From CAXWPM01 sp965206125 (GTDB taxonomy: Bacteria; Acidobacteriota; Terriglobia; 20CM-2-55-15), in the NCBI GenBank assembly GCA_965206125.1, contig CBDBIN010000044.1:186001-250000 (forward strand): a DNA stretch of 64,000 bases, in the 5' to 3' direction. The translations under genes and the position numbers were made by a program. Below the pieces are notes generated by a model. That model searched no databases. It was not told the origin of the DNA and saw nothing but the letters and a program-made list of their open reading frames with translations. Shown here piece after piece: positions 8,243 to 17,390 of the stretch. Position 1 is the first letter of the stretch. The number at the start of each line of letters is the position of its first letter.

Positions 8243-10498
8243 CTACTGCATCTGGGGGTCGGAAGTTGTGGTCACTTCCCCCTCTCCTCCTCTTGCCGGT
8301 AGCGTCTTCAGAAGCTCTTCCCAGTCGAACCAGTCTTCCTGACCGTTGATGTACTTCTCGAACCAGTTGAACTCGGAAACCATCTTAACCATCTGGTTCC
8401 GGCGCGTGGGAATGCCGTGAGTCTGGCCGGGATAGACGAAGAACTCCGTCGGGACACCGAGCTTCTTGAGCGCCATGTGCAACTCTTCGCTCTGCGGGCG
8501 CGGCACCCGTGGATCTCCGTCGACAACATGGACCAGCGTCGGAGTCTCGGCGTTGTTAATGTACTTGAGCGGCGAGATGTCCCATAACGCCTCGAAGTCG
8601 TCGTAGGGGAACACGCCGAAATAGTTCTGGCGGTTCCGTTGGACGTCGCTCTGCGCGTACATCGACACCCAGTTCATCGTCCCCGCGCCGGACGAGATCG
8701 CCTTGAACCGGTTCGTGTGTGTCAGGATCCAGTTGGACCAGTGTCCGCCGGCGCTCCAGCCCATCGCGCCCAGCCGGTCCGGGTCCACCATGCCTTCGGC
8801 GATCAGGTGATCCACGCCGGCCATGATGTCCTCGTAGCCCTGGCGGAAGTAATCCCCGATGATCTCGGTCCGGAACTCCTCTCCGTAGTTCGAGGAACCC
8901 CTGTAGTTGGGAAGCAGGCACATGTACCCGGCGGCCGCATAGATATGGGAATAGTAGCCATAGCTCGCGTTGAAGCTCTGGACCGTGGCCGACGCGGGTC
9001 CACCGTGAATCTGCACGACGAGCGGATAGCGGCGTCCGGGCTCGTAGTTCACGGGCTTCACCAGAACGCCCTCCACCATCTTGCCGTCGGTCGACATCCA
9101 GGTCACGGCTTCGGTCTCGCCGAGAGTGAATCCGTCGACCTGGGGGTTTGAGTTCGTCAGGCGCTTCCAGTTGTCACGGTTGGCGAGATCGCCCAGCGAG
9201 GCGATCGCGTAGACGCTTGGTGGTGTCACCGGGTCGGAGTAATTGACCTTGAACGAGTCGCTCAGACGGTCGTACTCGAGCGAAAGGGAGGCGGCCGCGT
9301 CCGTGATCTGGCTGACTTGTCCGGACGCCACGTCGATCGCCAGCACGTTACGAGTCGCGCCGATGCCGGCGTTTGAGTAGATCGTCCCCCCGTCCTTCGA
9401 CCAGAAGCCGACCGACACTGAACCGTCGTAACCGCCACCAAGTTTTCGTAACGACCCTGCGCGATCCGACACTCTGCGAAGCCAGATCTTGCGGTCGCGG
9501 TTGTATGTGAAGTCGTTCGAGGCCGAGAAGGCGAGCGTCGAACTGTCCGGAGAGAACGAAAGCCCGCTCTCGCCGACTTCCTCATTCTCGGTCAACCGTT
9601 CGACGTGACCCGTGGCGACCTCCAACAGGTACAGATCGGAGTAGATACCGCTTTCGGTCACCGTACGCATGTAGCGGTCGTTGGGAACTCCCTGGAAACC
9701 GATCCATTTCGAATCGCGCGAAATGGTGACTCCTCGGGTGGAGTAGTCGCTGCTCGTCGTGACCTGCGTCGCCTCGCGGCTGCCCATGTCGAACGCCCAG
9801 AGGTGCTGCTGGGGCACGTCCTCGTTCCGGACCATCACGTTGAACTCTTCCTTCATCCGATCCCGCTTCCGCTCATCGACCCGATCGGGAGCCAGGAAGT
9901 ACACCTGGCTGCTGTCGGGCGCAAAATCCCACCAGATAACGGGCGCGTAGTGGTCGATCAGCTTCGTGGCCGGGGTATCGATGTCGGCCAGGTCGATGAC
10001 CCAGACGTCCCGGTCTTCGTCCTCACCGCCGGTGAACGCGAGCCAGTTCCCGTCTTCGCTGAAGGCGAATCGGCTGACGCCGCCCTCCGCATCGGTGATC
10101 CTGCGGGCTTCGCCGCCATCGCGTCGCATCATGTACAGCTGGTTGTCATCGCTTTCGCGGTCGGATCTGAAAACGAAGAAGCTGCTGTCCATGGACCACT
10201 CGGGAGCGTTCTCGTTCTTACCCTGGGTGTAAGTCATCTGGCGCGTCGAGGAGATCCCTTCGTCGACGGATACGAGATAAAGATCGGTAAAGTCCCGTCC
10301 TTCCTCCCAGTCAGTGATCGATCGCGTGTAGAGCATCCAGTCGCCGTCGGGGCTGACGGCCCTGTTCCCGATCGATTGCATGTCGATGACGTCCATGAAC
10401 GTCATCGCCCGGCGTTCCTGCGCCGAAGCGGGCATTGTCACCGCGACCAGCAGCAACAGCACCAATGCCGGAACCCAACGTCGGTCGTTCATTTTCAT
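8243..10498 (-). CDS. secreted S9-family peptidase (prolyl oligopeptidase / dipeptidyl aminopeptidase type)
   Basis: The 751-residue protein begins with a Sec signal peptide ending ASAQ at about residue 27. Residues 40-470 form a TolB/PD40-type propeller with many SPDG/SEDG-like blades. The C-terminal alpha/beta hydrolase carries HGGP for the oxyanion hole, the nucleophile Ser582 in GWSAGG, Asp662 in GDPRVP and His694 in QTHGI. It should cut short peptides in the periplasm, preferring residues such as Pro or Ala, though specificity is not readable. GAGGAG lies five bases before the ATG at 10498. It is monocistronic, between two hairpin regions. Confidence 0.92.
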   Translation of the reverse strand: MKMNDRRWVPALVLLLLVAVTMPASAQERRAMTFMDVIDMQSIGNRAVSPDGDWMLYTRSITDWEEGRDFTDLYLVSVDEGISSTRQMTYTQGKNENAPEWSMDSSFFVFRSDRESDDNQLYMMRRDGGEARRITDAEGGVSRFAFSEDGNWLAFTGGEDEDRDVWVIDLADIDTPATKLIDHYAPVIWWDFAPDSSQVYFLAPDRVDERKRDRMKEEFNVMVRNEDVPQQHLWAFDMGSREATQVTTSSDYSTRGVTISRDSKWIGFQGVPNDRYMRTVTESGIYSDLYLLEVATGHVERLTENEEVGESGLSFSPDSSTLAFSASNDFTYNRDRKIWLRRVSDRAGSLRKLGGGYDGSVSVGFWSKDGGTIYSNAGIGATRNVLAIDVASGQVSQITDAAASLSLEYDRLSDSFKVNYSDPVTPPSVYAIASLGDLANRDNWKRLTNSNPQVDGFTLGETEAVTWMSTDGKMVEGVLVKPVNYEPGRRYPLVVQIHGGPASATVQSFNASYGYYSHIYAAAGYMCLLPNYRGSSNYGEEFRTEIIGDYFRQGYEDIMAGVDHLIAEGMVDPDRLGAMGWSAGGHWSNWILTHTNRFKAISSGAGTMNWVSMYAQSDVQRNRQNYFGVFPYDDFEALWDISPLKYINNAETPTLVHVVDGDPRVPRPQSEELHMALKKLGVPTEFFVYPGQTHGIPTRRNQMVKMVSEFNWFEKYINGQEDWFDWEELLKTLPARGGEGEVTTTSDPQMQ

Positions 10499-10628
10499 AG
10501 GTCTCCTCGCTCGCTCGCGCGAGCGCCCTCCTCTTATGGATGTTCGAGATTAATGACGAGAATCGGGGAGACGGGCGTGGGAGTCAAGTACTAACGGAAT
10601 CGGGAGCCGGCGTTACGGGGACGAGAGA

Positions 10629-10663
10629 CGGGGATTACACGGTCGCTACCGCTCCCGGTTCTG
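10629..10663 (+). repeat. dispersed repeat, 'GGTCGCTACCGC' family, copy 1
   Basis: The segment contains GGGGATTACACGGTCGCTAC followed by CGCTCCCGGTTCTG. Near-identical segments occur at 18801-18829 and 50345-50380, all in the same orientation and all in intergenic space. Confidence 0.65.
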
Positions 10664-10714
10664 TTGGACGTGGCAATAGCTCTGGAGACTCCCGGGCGTG
10701 GTGTGTGCGGCCGC

Positions 10715-11116
10715 CTACTCGACAACCATGCCGATGGAGCGAACGCGGCTGGTCACAATCCTCCGGCCCTCCACCTGAAACTCCAGGTTGAAGCCGATGT
10801 AGATGCCACGTAGCTTCAGGAACGAACCGCCAAGGGAACTGCCCGCAAGATGAACCGGGGTACGCCTGGGGAAGAAGCGACCGCCATGCACCATCACCTC
10901 ACCGGTGTGGCCCGAAAGGATCGTGATCTCGTAGGTGCTGTTCTCCGTGCGAACGCAGAGAGAATCCAGATCCGCAAGGCTCTCCACCTGGACGCCGTCA
11001 CGCCACTCACGTTTGGACCAGTTGTCCAGGATGGTGTCCGACGCGTGCCAGGCCGAACGGCCTGGCGTGGCCCGTAGACCGATGGCTGTGTCGGTGGAAT
11101 CGCCGGGTCGGTTCAT
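10715..11116 (-). CDS. hypothetical protein (133 aa)
   Basis: The ATG at 11116 has GGAG nine bases upstream and is preferred over a longer frame starting at 11185. The product is soluble, with a central SLCVRTENSTYEITILSG segment and a beta-rich C-terminus ending TSRVRSIGMVVE, suggesting a small beta-barrel. No signal peptide or membrane helix is seen. I do not recognise a named family. It is divergent from tilS, with 134 bases between the two starts, and it lies downstream of the S9 peptidase start on the same strand, so it is probably a separate transcript. Confidence 0.7.
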   Translation of the reverse strand: MNRPGDSTDTAIGLRATPGRSAWHASDTILDNWSKREWRDGVQVESLADLDSLCVRTENSTYEITILSGHTGEVMVHGGRFFPRRTPVHLAGSSLGGSFLKLRGIYIGFNLEFQVEGRRIVTSRVRSIGMVVE

Positions 11117-11249
11117 AAAGAATTCTCCGCGATCAGTGTACCCTAGGTGACACGGGCGATCTGAGCTTTTTCTTGTCCCACCCACAACGGCGACAAGACC
11201 TAAATCATTGATTACACAAGGAAACTAAACCATAATCGCATTAGACCGA

Positions 11250-12629
11250 ATGATGGACAAGTTCAAAACGCTCAAACGGCGCATCGTCGAAGCGATAGAG
11301 AGACACAGGATGGTCGACGACGGGGAGGCGATTCTGGTCGGGGTCTCCGGCGGCGCCGACTCCGTCTGCCTGGTCCGGATCCTGCACGAGTTGGGCTACC
11401 CGCTCGGCATCGCTCACCTGAACCACGGCCTTCGCGGAGAGCACTCCAACACCGATGAAGAATTCGTCGGTAGTCTGGCTGAACACCTCGGGATCCCTTT
11501 TTTCCGGGCCCGCGTCGAACTGGACACCGAGAAGGGCAATCTCGAAGCGGAAGCTCGGGAAGCCCGCCGGATGTTCCTCGAACGGACTGCGAACAGGGAG
11601 GGGTTCAGCCGCATCGCCCTCGGACACAGCCGAGATGACCGAGCCGAAACTTTCCTGCTGCACCTGATGCGGGGAGCTGGCCCGGAGGGCCTTTCATCGA
11701 TGCGACCAGTAGCGGGACGCGTGATCCGTCCTCTGATCGAGATTCCGCGGTCCGAGATCGTGACCTACCTCGAGAGCCAGCATCAACCCTGGCGCCATGA
11801 CGAATCGAACGACGACCTCGGCTTCGCACGCAACCGGATGCGCCACGTCGTGCTGCCGACGCTCGCCGCGGAGTTCAACAGGCGCCTCCCGGACACGCTA
11901 AACCGGACCGCCGACCTCCTGGAAGCGGAAAATCAATGGATTGAACGAATCACCGACGATTGGCTGGCCGATCACGGGTCGTGGGAAGGGACGGAGTTCC
12001 TGATCGACATCGGTCACCTCCCCGACGAACTCGGGTTCGTGCGACGCATCCTTCGGGCAGCGCTCGAGACTGCTGGCGCCGATGTCTGGACGCTCGAGGA
12101 CGTGGGTTTCCGGCACATGGAGAGCGTACGCTCCCTGATCGAGGTCGGAAAGAGCGGTCGTGTCATCGAGCTTCCGGGTGGAATCCGCGTGGAACGGAAC
12201 TTCGAAAAGCTGGTGTTCCGTCAGGCGGGGTCCGAACCGGTCGACTACGAGTACGAATTGCCGATTCCGGGACGCATCGTCATTCCCGAAATTGGCATGA
12301 CGATCGACGCACGGATTCTCACCCCCGACGACGTCCAACCCAATCAAAACGGGGCGTTTGTCGATGGTGAATCGCTGGGACCGTGTGTTAAGATCAGAAA
12401 TTGGAGGAATGGCGACTTCTACAACCCGGTTGGGCTTCCGGCGGCGAAGCTGAAGAGGTTGTTTCAGAAGGGACGGATTCCGCGCAGGCAGAGACATCAG
12501 TGGCCCGTTCTCGTCGCCGCATCATCATCCATCGTCTGGGTAGCCTCATTTCCGGTGTCTCGCGATTTTGTCCCGACGGGACGCTCCCATCGCATAATTG
12601 CTCTTGAGGCTGTGCCCGCGCCGGGATGA
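11250..12629 (+). CDS. tilS: tRNA(Ile)-lysidine synthase
   Basis: The enzyme adds lysine to C34 of tRNA-Ile(CAU), converting its reading from AUG to AUA. The 459-residue protein has the PP-loop SGGADS at residues 33-38, the family motif HLNHGLRG, the RxxR-type segment LGHSRDDRAETFLLHLMRG, and a C-terminal tRNA-binding domain. Two ATG codons are in tandem at 11250; no strong ribosome site is visible. As in many bacteria it lies directly upstream of ftsH, here 104 bases away. Confidence 0.95.
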   Translation: MMDKFKTLKRRIVEAIERHRMVDDGEAILVGVSGGADSVCLVRILHELGYPLGIAHLNHGLRGEHSNTDEEFVGSLAEHLGIPFFRARVELDTEKGNLEAEAREARRMFLERTANREGFSRIALGHSRDDRAETFLLHLMRGAGPEGLSSMRPVAGRVIRPLIEIPRSEIVTYLESQHQPWRHDESNDDLGFARNRMRHVVLPTLAAEFNRRLPDTLNRTADLLEAENQWIERITDDWLADHGSWEGTEFLIDIGHLPDELGFVRRILRAALETAGADVWTLEDVGFRHMESVRSLIEVGKSGRVIELPGGIRVERNFEKLVFRQAGSEPVDYEYELPIPGRIVIPEIGMTIDARILTPDDVQPNQNGAFVDGESLGPCVKIRNWRNGDFYNPVGLPAAKLKRLFQKGRIPRRQRHQWPVLVAASSSIVWVASFPVSRDFVPTGRSHRIIALEAVPAPG

Positions 12630-12693
12630 TGCCGGGCAGGGCCCGGAAACGTTTGCCGCAAGGCGGTGTCTAAGGAATTACAGGCCTTAGGCC

Positions 12694-12730
12694 AAACCCG
12701 GATCTCGGACGGATCCGGGCCAGGGGGTTT
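12694..12730 (+). promoter_or_regulatory. hairpin over the ftsH ribosome-binding site
   Basis: A perfect eight-pair stem (12697-12704 with 12712-12719) ends three bases before the GGGGG that acts as the ribosome site. An alternative pairing of AAACCC (12694-12699) with GGGTTT (12725-12730) would bury that site. The start codon is the weak TTG. Together these suggest translation control, but nothing beyond the pairing is seen. Confidence 0.4.
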
Positions 12731-12732
12731 CA

Positions 12733-14652
12733 TTGAATTCGACAGCGAAGACCATTCTATTCTGGGTCGCTCTGCTGCTGACGGCTGTCCTGCTGTACCA
12801 GGTCGTCCAGAGAACTACGTCGACCGACGACACCGATTTCAACTTCACGCGTTTTCTCAATGAAGTAGAGCGCGGCTCGGTCAAGAGCGTCACGATCGCA
12901 GATTCGGAAATTACCGGTGAGTTGACCACCGGAGAGACCTTCAAGACGTACCTCCCGATGGAATACCCGGACCTGCTGACGCTACTCCGCGACAAGAATA
13001 TCGAGGTCGTCGGAGAACCGGCAACCCAAAGTCCCTGGATCTCCGCCCTGGTGGGCTGGGCACCGTTCCTTTTCCTGATCGGGTTCTGGATCTTCTTCAT
13101 GCGCCAGATGCAGAGCGGCGGCAACAAGGCCCTGTCGTTCGGCAAGAGCCGGGCTCGGCTGCTGACCGCGCATCAGAAAAAGATCAGCTTCAAGGACGTC
13201 GCCGGCGTGGATGAGGCCAAGGAAGAACTCCACGAGATCATCGACTTCCTCAAGGAACCCCAGAAATTCCAGAAACTCGGCGGACGCATTCCCAAAGGCG
13301 TGTTGCTGGTCGGACCTCCGGGTACGGGCAAGACACTGCTGGCGCGCGCGATCGCCGGTGAAGCCAATGTCCCCTTCTTCTCGATCAGCGGATCCGATTT
13401 CGTCGAGATGTTCGTCGGCGTGGGCGCATCGCGTGTCCGGGATCTGTTCGAACAGGGTAAGAAGAACGCCCCATGCATCATCTTCATCGACGAGATCGAC
13501 GCTGTCGGGCGCCATCGGGGCGCGGGTCTGGGCGGCGGCCACGACGAGCGCGAGCAGACGCTCAACCAGTTGCTCGTCGAGATGGACGGGTTCGAATCGA
13601 ACGAAGGCGTGATCCTGGTTGCGGCGACGAACCGGCCCGATGTGCTCGACCCCGCGCTGTTGAGGCCCGGACGATTCGACCGGCGCGTCGTGGTGCCCCG
13701 TCCGGACGTCAAGGGACGCGAGGGCATCCTGGCCGTGCACGTGAGAAAAGTCCCGTTGGCGGAGGACGTCGAGATCGGCGTCGTCGCCCGGGGAACTCCT
13801 GGATTCTCGGGCGCCGACCTGGCCAACCTGGTGAACGAAGCGGCGCTGAACGCCGCACGCCTCAATCACAAGGTCGTCGCGCAGGAAGACTTCGAGACTT
13901 CGAAAGACAAGCTACTGATGGGCGTCGCTCGGAAGTCGCTCATCATCACCGAGGACGAGAAGCGCGTGACTGCGTTTCACGAGGCCGGCCACGCACTTGT
14001 CGCGGCAATGGTCCCGGAGGCCGATCCACTCCACAAGGTAACGATCATCCCGCGCGGGATGGCCTTGGGCGTCACACAGCAGCTTCCGATCGACGACCGG
14101 CACACCTATCCGCGGTCATACCTGGAAGGTCAACTCGCCATCATGATGGGCGGCAGGCTCGCCGAAGAGCTGTTCCTCGACACGATGACGACCGGCGCCG
14201 GCAACGACATCGAGCGGGCAACCGAACTCGCGCGCAAGATGGTCTGCCAGTACGGAATGTCCACGCTCGGTCCGCTGACGTTCGGACGCCAGGAAGAGCA
14301 GATCTTCCTCGCACGCGAGATAAGCCAGCACCGCGACTACAGCGAAGAGACCGCCCAGTCGATCGACGAGCAGGTACGCAACTTCATCATGGAGGGTTAC
14401 GAGCGTGCGAAGTCGATCCTGTCCAAGAACAAGGACGCCCTCAGCCGCATCGCCGAAGCACTACTCGAACGCGAAACGCTGGACGCGCTCGACATCCAGG
14501 CGTTGATCGATGGTCAGCCGCTGAGGGAAAAGCCGGCGCCTGTCCCGCCCAGCAAGGACGAAGACCGGAAAGACGAGAAAGCGCCCGAGCCGGTCGACAA
14601 GGACGAGGTCGTCGGGCCGATTCCGCCGCAAGAGAATCCTTCGCCGGCGTAG
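12733..14652 (+). CDS. ftsH: ATP-dependent zinc metalloprotease FtsH
   Basis: This is the membrane AAA+ protease that degrades misfolded membrane proteins and regulatory targets. The 639-residue chain has two N-terminal membrane helices (about 5-24 and 105-125) around a periplasmic domain, Walker A GPPGTGKT near 195, Walker B IIFIDEIDAVGR, the second region of homology, and the zinc site HEAGH at 416-420. The C-terminal tail is charged and proline-rich (KPAPVPPSKDEDRKDEK), a common disordered end. The start is TTG with GGGGG six bases before it. A strong terminator follows 38 bases after the stop. Confidence 0.97.
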   Translation: MNSTAKTILFWVALLLTAVLLYQVVQRTTSTDDTDFNFTRFLNEVERGSVKSVTIADSEITGELTTGETFKTYLPMEYPDLLTLLRDKNIEVVGEPATQSPWISALVGWAPFLFLIGFWIFFMRQMQSGGNKALSFGKSRARLLTAHQKKISFKDVAGVDEAKEELHEIIDFLKEPQKFQKLGGRIPKGVLLVGPPGTGKTLLARAIAGEANVPFFSISGSDFVEMFVGVGASRVRDLFEQGKKNAPCIIFIDEIDAVGRHRGAGLGGGHDEREQTLNQLLVEMDGFESNEGVILVAATNRPDVLDPALLRPGRFDRRVVVPRPDVKGREGILAVHVRKVPLAEDVEIGVVARGTPGFSGADLANLVNEAALNAARLNHKVVAQEDFETSKDKLLMGVARKSLIITEDEKRVTAFHEAGHALVAAMVPEADPLHKVTIIPRGMALGVTQQLPIDDRHTYPRSYLEGQLAIMMGGRLAEELFLDTMTTGAGNDIERATELARKMVCQYGMSTLGPLTFGRQEEQIFLAREISQHRDYSEETAQSIDEQVRNFIMEGYERAKSILSKNKDALSRIAEALLERETLDALDIQALIDGQPLREKPAPVPPSKDEDRKDEKAPEPVDKDEVVGPIPPQENPSPA

Positions 14653-14660
14653 TTGCCAGC

Positions 14661-14680
14661 AGCGGCGGTCGATGACCGCA
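14661..14680 (+). repeat. degenerate REP-like hairpin
   Basis: GCGGTC-GAT-GACCGC (14665-14679) has the stem of the REP family, but its head reads GCAG instead of GTAG and its loop GAT instead of TAT. It lies just after the ftsH stop. Confidence 0.45.
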
Positions 14681-14690
14681 GATGATCCCC

Positions 14691-14722
14691 AGCCAGAAGC
14701 TTCGGTTTCTGGCTTTTTCTTT
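14691..14722 (+). terminator. intrinsic terminator with UUCG tetraloop after ftsH
   Basis: Ten base pairs (14691-14700 with 14705-14714) close on the very stable C(UUCG)G tetraloop and are followed by TTTTTCTTT. The T run touches the ATG proposed for folP at 14723. Confidence 0.88.
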
Positions 14723-15568
14723 ATGCGCGCAACCTACAGCTGGAGACTGCCGCGGACCACGATCGAGCTGGGACGACGAACGATCGTCATGGGTATCCTC
14801 AACGTCACACCGGACTCCTTTTCCGAAGGCCGTGACAACGTGGACCCGGTGCGCGCGCGCGACCGGGCGCAGCAGATCGAGGCCCAGGGTGCGGACATCC
14901 TGGATGTGGGAGCGGAGTCGACCAAGCCCGGCGGAACGCCAGTCGACGCGGCCGAGGAAATGCGGCGGCTTGGTCCTGTCCTGGCACGGCTGGCCGCGTC
15001 AGTGACGATCCCGATATCGGTCGACACGTATCGAGCCGCGACTGCGCGCGCCGCTATCGACGCGGGAACCCAGATCATCAACGACATCAGCGGCTTCCGC
15101 CTCGATTCCGGGATGGCAAGGTTGGCGGCCGAAACCGGGTCCGGTGTCGTGCTGATGCACAGTCGCGGGAACCGATCCCAACTCCATGATAGGAAAGAAG
15201 ATGATAGCGCTTCTGCGATTCGGGATGAACTCGCTTCGGTGGCCGCGGCGGGGGTCGAGGCCGGAGTCTCGCCGGGATCGATCGTCCTGGACCCCGGAAT
15301 AGGGTTCGGAAAGAGCCCAGAAACCAATCTAAAAGTGTTAAAAAGACTGGATCTTTTTAGTACACTAGGCTATCCGCTGCTGGCGGGCATATCCCGTAAG
15401 TCTTTTATCAGGATATGTGTACCTGTATCCGACGCGCCTTTGTGGGCCACTTCGGCGGCCTCGACGGCTGCGATTCTGGGGGGGGCGCATATTTTGCGCG
15501 TTCACGACGTTGCCCAGATGCGTGCAGTGGCTGAAATGGCGGATGCAATCGAGGGATCGGGAGATTAG
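14723..15568 (+). CDS. folP: dihydropteroate synthase
   Basis: The enzyme condenses p-aminobenzoate with dihydropterin pyrophosphate in folate synthesis. Motifs of the TIM barrel are present: MGILNVTPDSFSEG, DILDVGAESTKPG, PISVDTYRA, INDISGF, and DPGIGFGK followed by SRKSFI. The ATG at 14723 gives 281 residues, a normal size; a longer frame from 14672 would be translated through the ftsH terminator and adds nothing conserved. No ribosome site can exist in the T run, so the gene may be translated from a leaderless or read-through message. It stands 81 bases before dacA and likely shares that transcript. Confidence 0.93.
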   Translation: MRATYSWRLPRTTIELGRRTIVMGILNVTPDSFSEGRDNVDPVRARDRAQQIEAQGADILDVGAESTKPGGTPVDAAEEMRRLGPVLARLAASVTIPISVDTYRAATARAAIDAGTQIINDISGFRLDSGMARLAAETGSGVVLMHSRGNRSQLHDRKEDDSASAIRDELASVAAAGVEAGVSPGSIVLDPGIGFGKSPETNLKVLKRLDLFSTLGYPLLAGISRKSFIRICVPVSDAPLWATSAASTAAILGGAHILRVHDVAQMRAVAEMADAIEGSGD

Positions 15569-15648
15569 CGACCGCCCATCCCGACGAAACAAGGGTTCCC
15601 GATGGGGCAGAAGCGTACCCGAGTCGGTCGCCGGACGCGAGAGAGAAG

Positions 15649-16458
15649 ATGATGAGCGAACTGCTCGGACTACCACCGATGGACGCCTACGTGATCCTCG
15701 ACATCGCGGTCGTGGCGTTCATCATTTATCAGGTGCTCGTCCTGATCCGCGGAACGCGCGCGGTCCAGATGGCGCTAGGTATGACGCTGATCGTCGTTTT
15801 CTTCTATCTGTCGCGATCGAGTCGACTGGCGACGCTGGCCTGGCTGTTGACAAACATCCTTCCATATTTCGTATTCGCCGTCATCGTCATCTTCCAGTCT
15901 GAAATCCGGCGCGCGCTGATCCATTTCGGCAAGACGCCGTTCTTCAGCGGATTCTCGACGGTCAACCGGAGCGAGTTTTACGACGAGCTGGTCCTGGCCG
16001 CGACGACGCTCGCCGGGCGGCGCACCGGTGCGCTGATCGTCGTCGAGCGCGACATCGGCCTCAAGAACTACATCGAGAGCGGGATTACGCTGGACTCGGT
16101 CGTATCCTACGACCTGCTGGTCACGATCTTCGACCCGTCGGTCCCGCTCCACGACGGCGCGGCTATCGTCCAGGCCGGACGAGTCGCCGCTGCCGCATGC
16201 TTCCTGCCTCTCACGGTGAACCCCTATCTCAGTAAGGAACTCGGGACGCGCCATCGCGCAGCTATCGGAGTGACCGAGGAAACCGACGCCGTGGCGATCG
16301 TGGTCTCGGAAGAGACCGGCGCGATTTCCTTCGCAGCCAACGGTGAGATCGAGCGTTTCCTGGACGCCGAGGGGCTACGCCTTTGTCTGCGCAACTCGTT
16401 CGAGAAGAGGACTTCACAGGAAATCCCCGAAGCTGTCGCGACACCGGCGGGATCATGA
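15649..16458 (+). CDS. dacA: diadenylate cyclase
   Basis: The protein makes cyclic di-AMP from two ATP. Three N-terminal membrane helices fill residues 10-85, followed by the DAC domain with DGA at 169-171 (LHDGAAIV) and RHR near 201-203 (GTRHRAAIG). The length of 269 matches the CdaA class. AGAGAGAAG precedes the tandem ATGs. The next gene, a YbbR/CdaR homologue, overlaps it by four bases, and glmM follows, the conserved c-di-AMP operon. Confidence 0.95.
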   Translation: MMSELLGLPPMDAYVILDIAVVAFIIYQVLVLIRGTRAVQMALGMTLIVVFFYLSRSSRLATLAWLLTNILPYFVFAVIVIFQSEIRRALIHFGKTPFFSGFSTVNRSEFYDELVLAATTLAGRRTGALIVVERDIGLKNYIESGITLDSVVSYDLLVTIFDPSVPLHDGAAIVQAGRVAAAACFLPLTVNPYLSKELGTRHRAAIGVTEETDAVAIVVSEETGAISFAANGEIERFLDAEGLRLCLRNSFEKRTSQEIPEAVATPAGS

Positions 16459-17390
16459 TGGCGATCCTGTCCATCCGGCATGCGGTCACGCGCAACTGGT
16501 TTCTGAAGCTGTTCTCCATCCTGCTTGCGGTTCTGCTCTGGGTCACGATCGCCAGCGAAACCAACTCGGTCATCGTCCAGACCGTGCCACTCGAGTTTCG
16601 CGCTATTCCGCGATTCATGGAGATCATCGGAGAGTCGGCAACTCAGGTCAGCCTGCAACTTCGGGGTTCTTCGAACCTGTTGAACGAGATTTCGCCCGCG
16701 GACATCGCGGCTGTGATATCGCTGTCGGGTGAGACCCCTGGAGAAAAGAACGTTCAATTGACCGCGGCAAACATCCTGACGCCGTTCGGCGTGGAGGTCT
16801 TGCGGTTCGATCCGTCCCGCGTTCAGTTCACACTCGAAAGGACGCTCACTCGGACGATTCCGGTGCGCCACAACGTCGAGGGTGAACCGGCCGAGGACTT
16901 TGTCGTCGGGCCCATCATCGTCGTACCGTCGACGGTCAATATCGTCGGCCCCGAATCGAGCATCGAATCACTCGATACGCTGCCCACGACAGTGGTCCGG
17001 ATCGACGGCGCAGACTCGGATGTGCAAACCTCCGTCGGCCTGAACGTCCTCGACCCGCTGGTCCGCCTCGAGTCGCTTTCTGCCTATGAAGTCATCGTCG
17101 AGATCCACGAAGTCGAGGTGCGAGACACGTTCACCATCGTGATCGACCCGTCGCTCGACCCGACAATCTGGATGATCGAACCGACGGAGGTGGCTGTGAC
17201 GATACGCGGACCCAAGAGCAGGATGCTCGACATAGACACCAGCGGGGTTTTCTTCACGGTCGACACGGCGGCCCTCACGCCGGGAACCCAGCAGGTCAGC
17301 CCCGAGATCATCGGGTTGCTCGATCCGTTCGCCGTCGAGGCCATCTTGCCTGAGAGCGTACAGGTAGTCGTTCGATCAGCGATTCAATGA
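16455..17390 (+). CDS. YbbR-domain protein, CdaR-like regulator of diadenylate cyclase
   Basis: The 311-residue protein has one membrane helix (NWFLKLFSILLAVLLWVTIA, residues about 13-32) and then three to four YbbR repeats of about 85 residues in the periplasm, each marked by short patterns such as VPLEFRAIP and TIPVRHNVEGEP. In Firmicutes CdaR binds CdaA in the membrane and tunes c-di-AMP production. The start overlaps the dacA stop (ATGATG over TGA), and the end overlaps glmM in the same way, so translation is coupled across all three genes. Confidence 0.88.
   Translation: MMAILSIRHAVTRNWFLKLFSILLAVLLWVTIASETNSVIVQTVPLEFRAIPRFMEIIGESATQVSLQLRGSSNLLNEISPADIAAVISLSGETPGEKNVQLTAANILTPFGVEVLRFDPSRVQFTLERTLTRTIPVRHNVEGEPAEDFVVGPIIVVPSTVNIVGPESSIESLDTLPTTVVRIDGADSDVQTSVGLNVLDPLVRLESLSAYEVIVEIHEVEVRDTFTIVIDPSLDPTIWMIEPTEVAVTIRGPKSRMLDIDTSGVFFTVDTAALTPGTQQVSPEIIGLLDPFAVEAILPESVQVVVRSAIQ

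Noticed and set aside
14672..14722. Seventeen-codon N-terminal extension of FolP
   Set aside because: It is coded by a REP remnant and the ftsH terminator; conserved FolP sequence starts after 14723.
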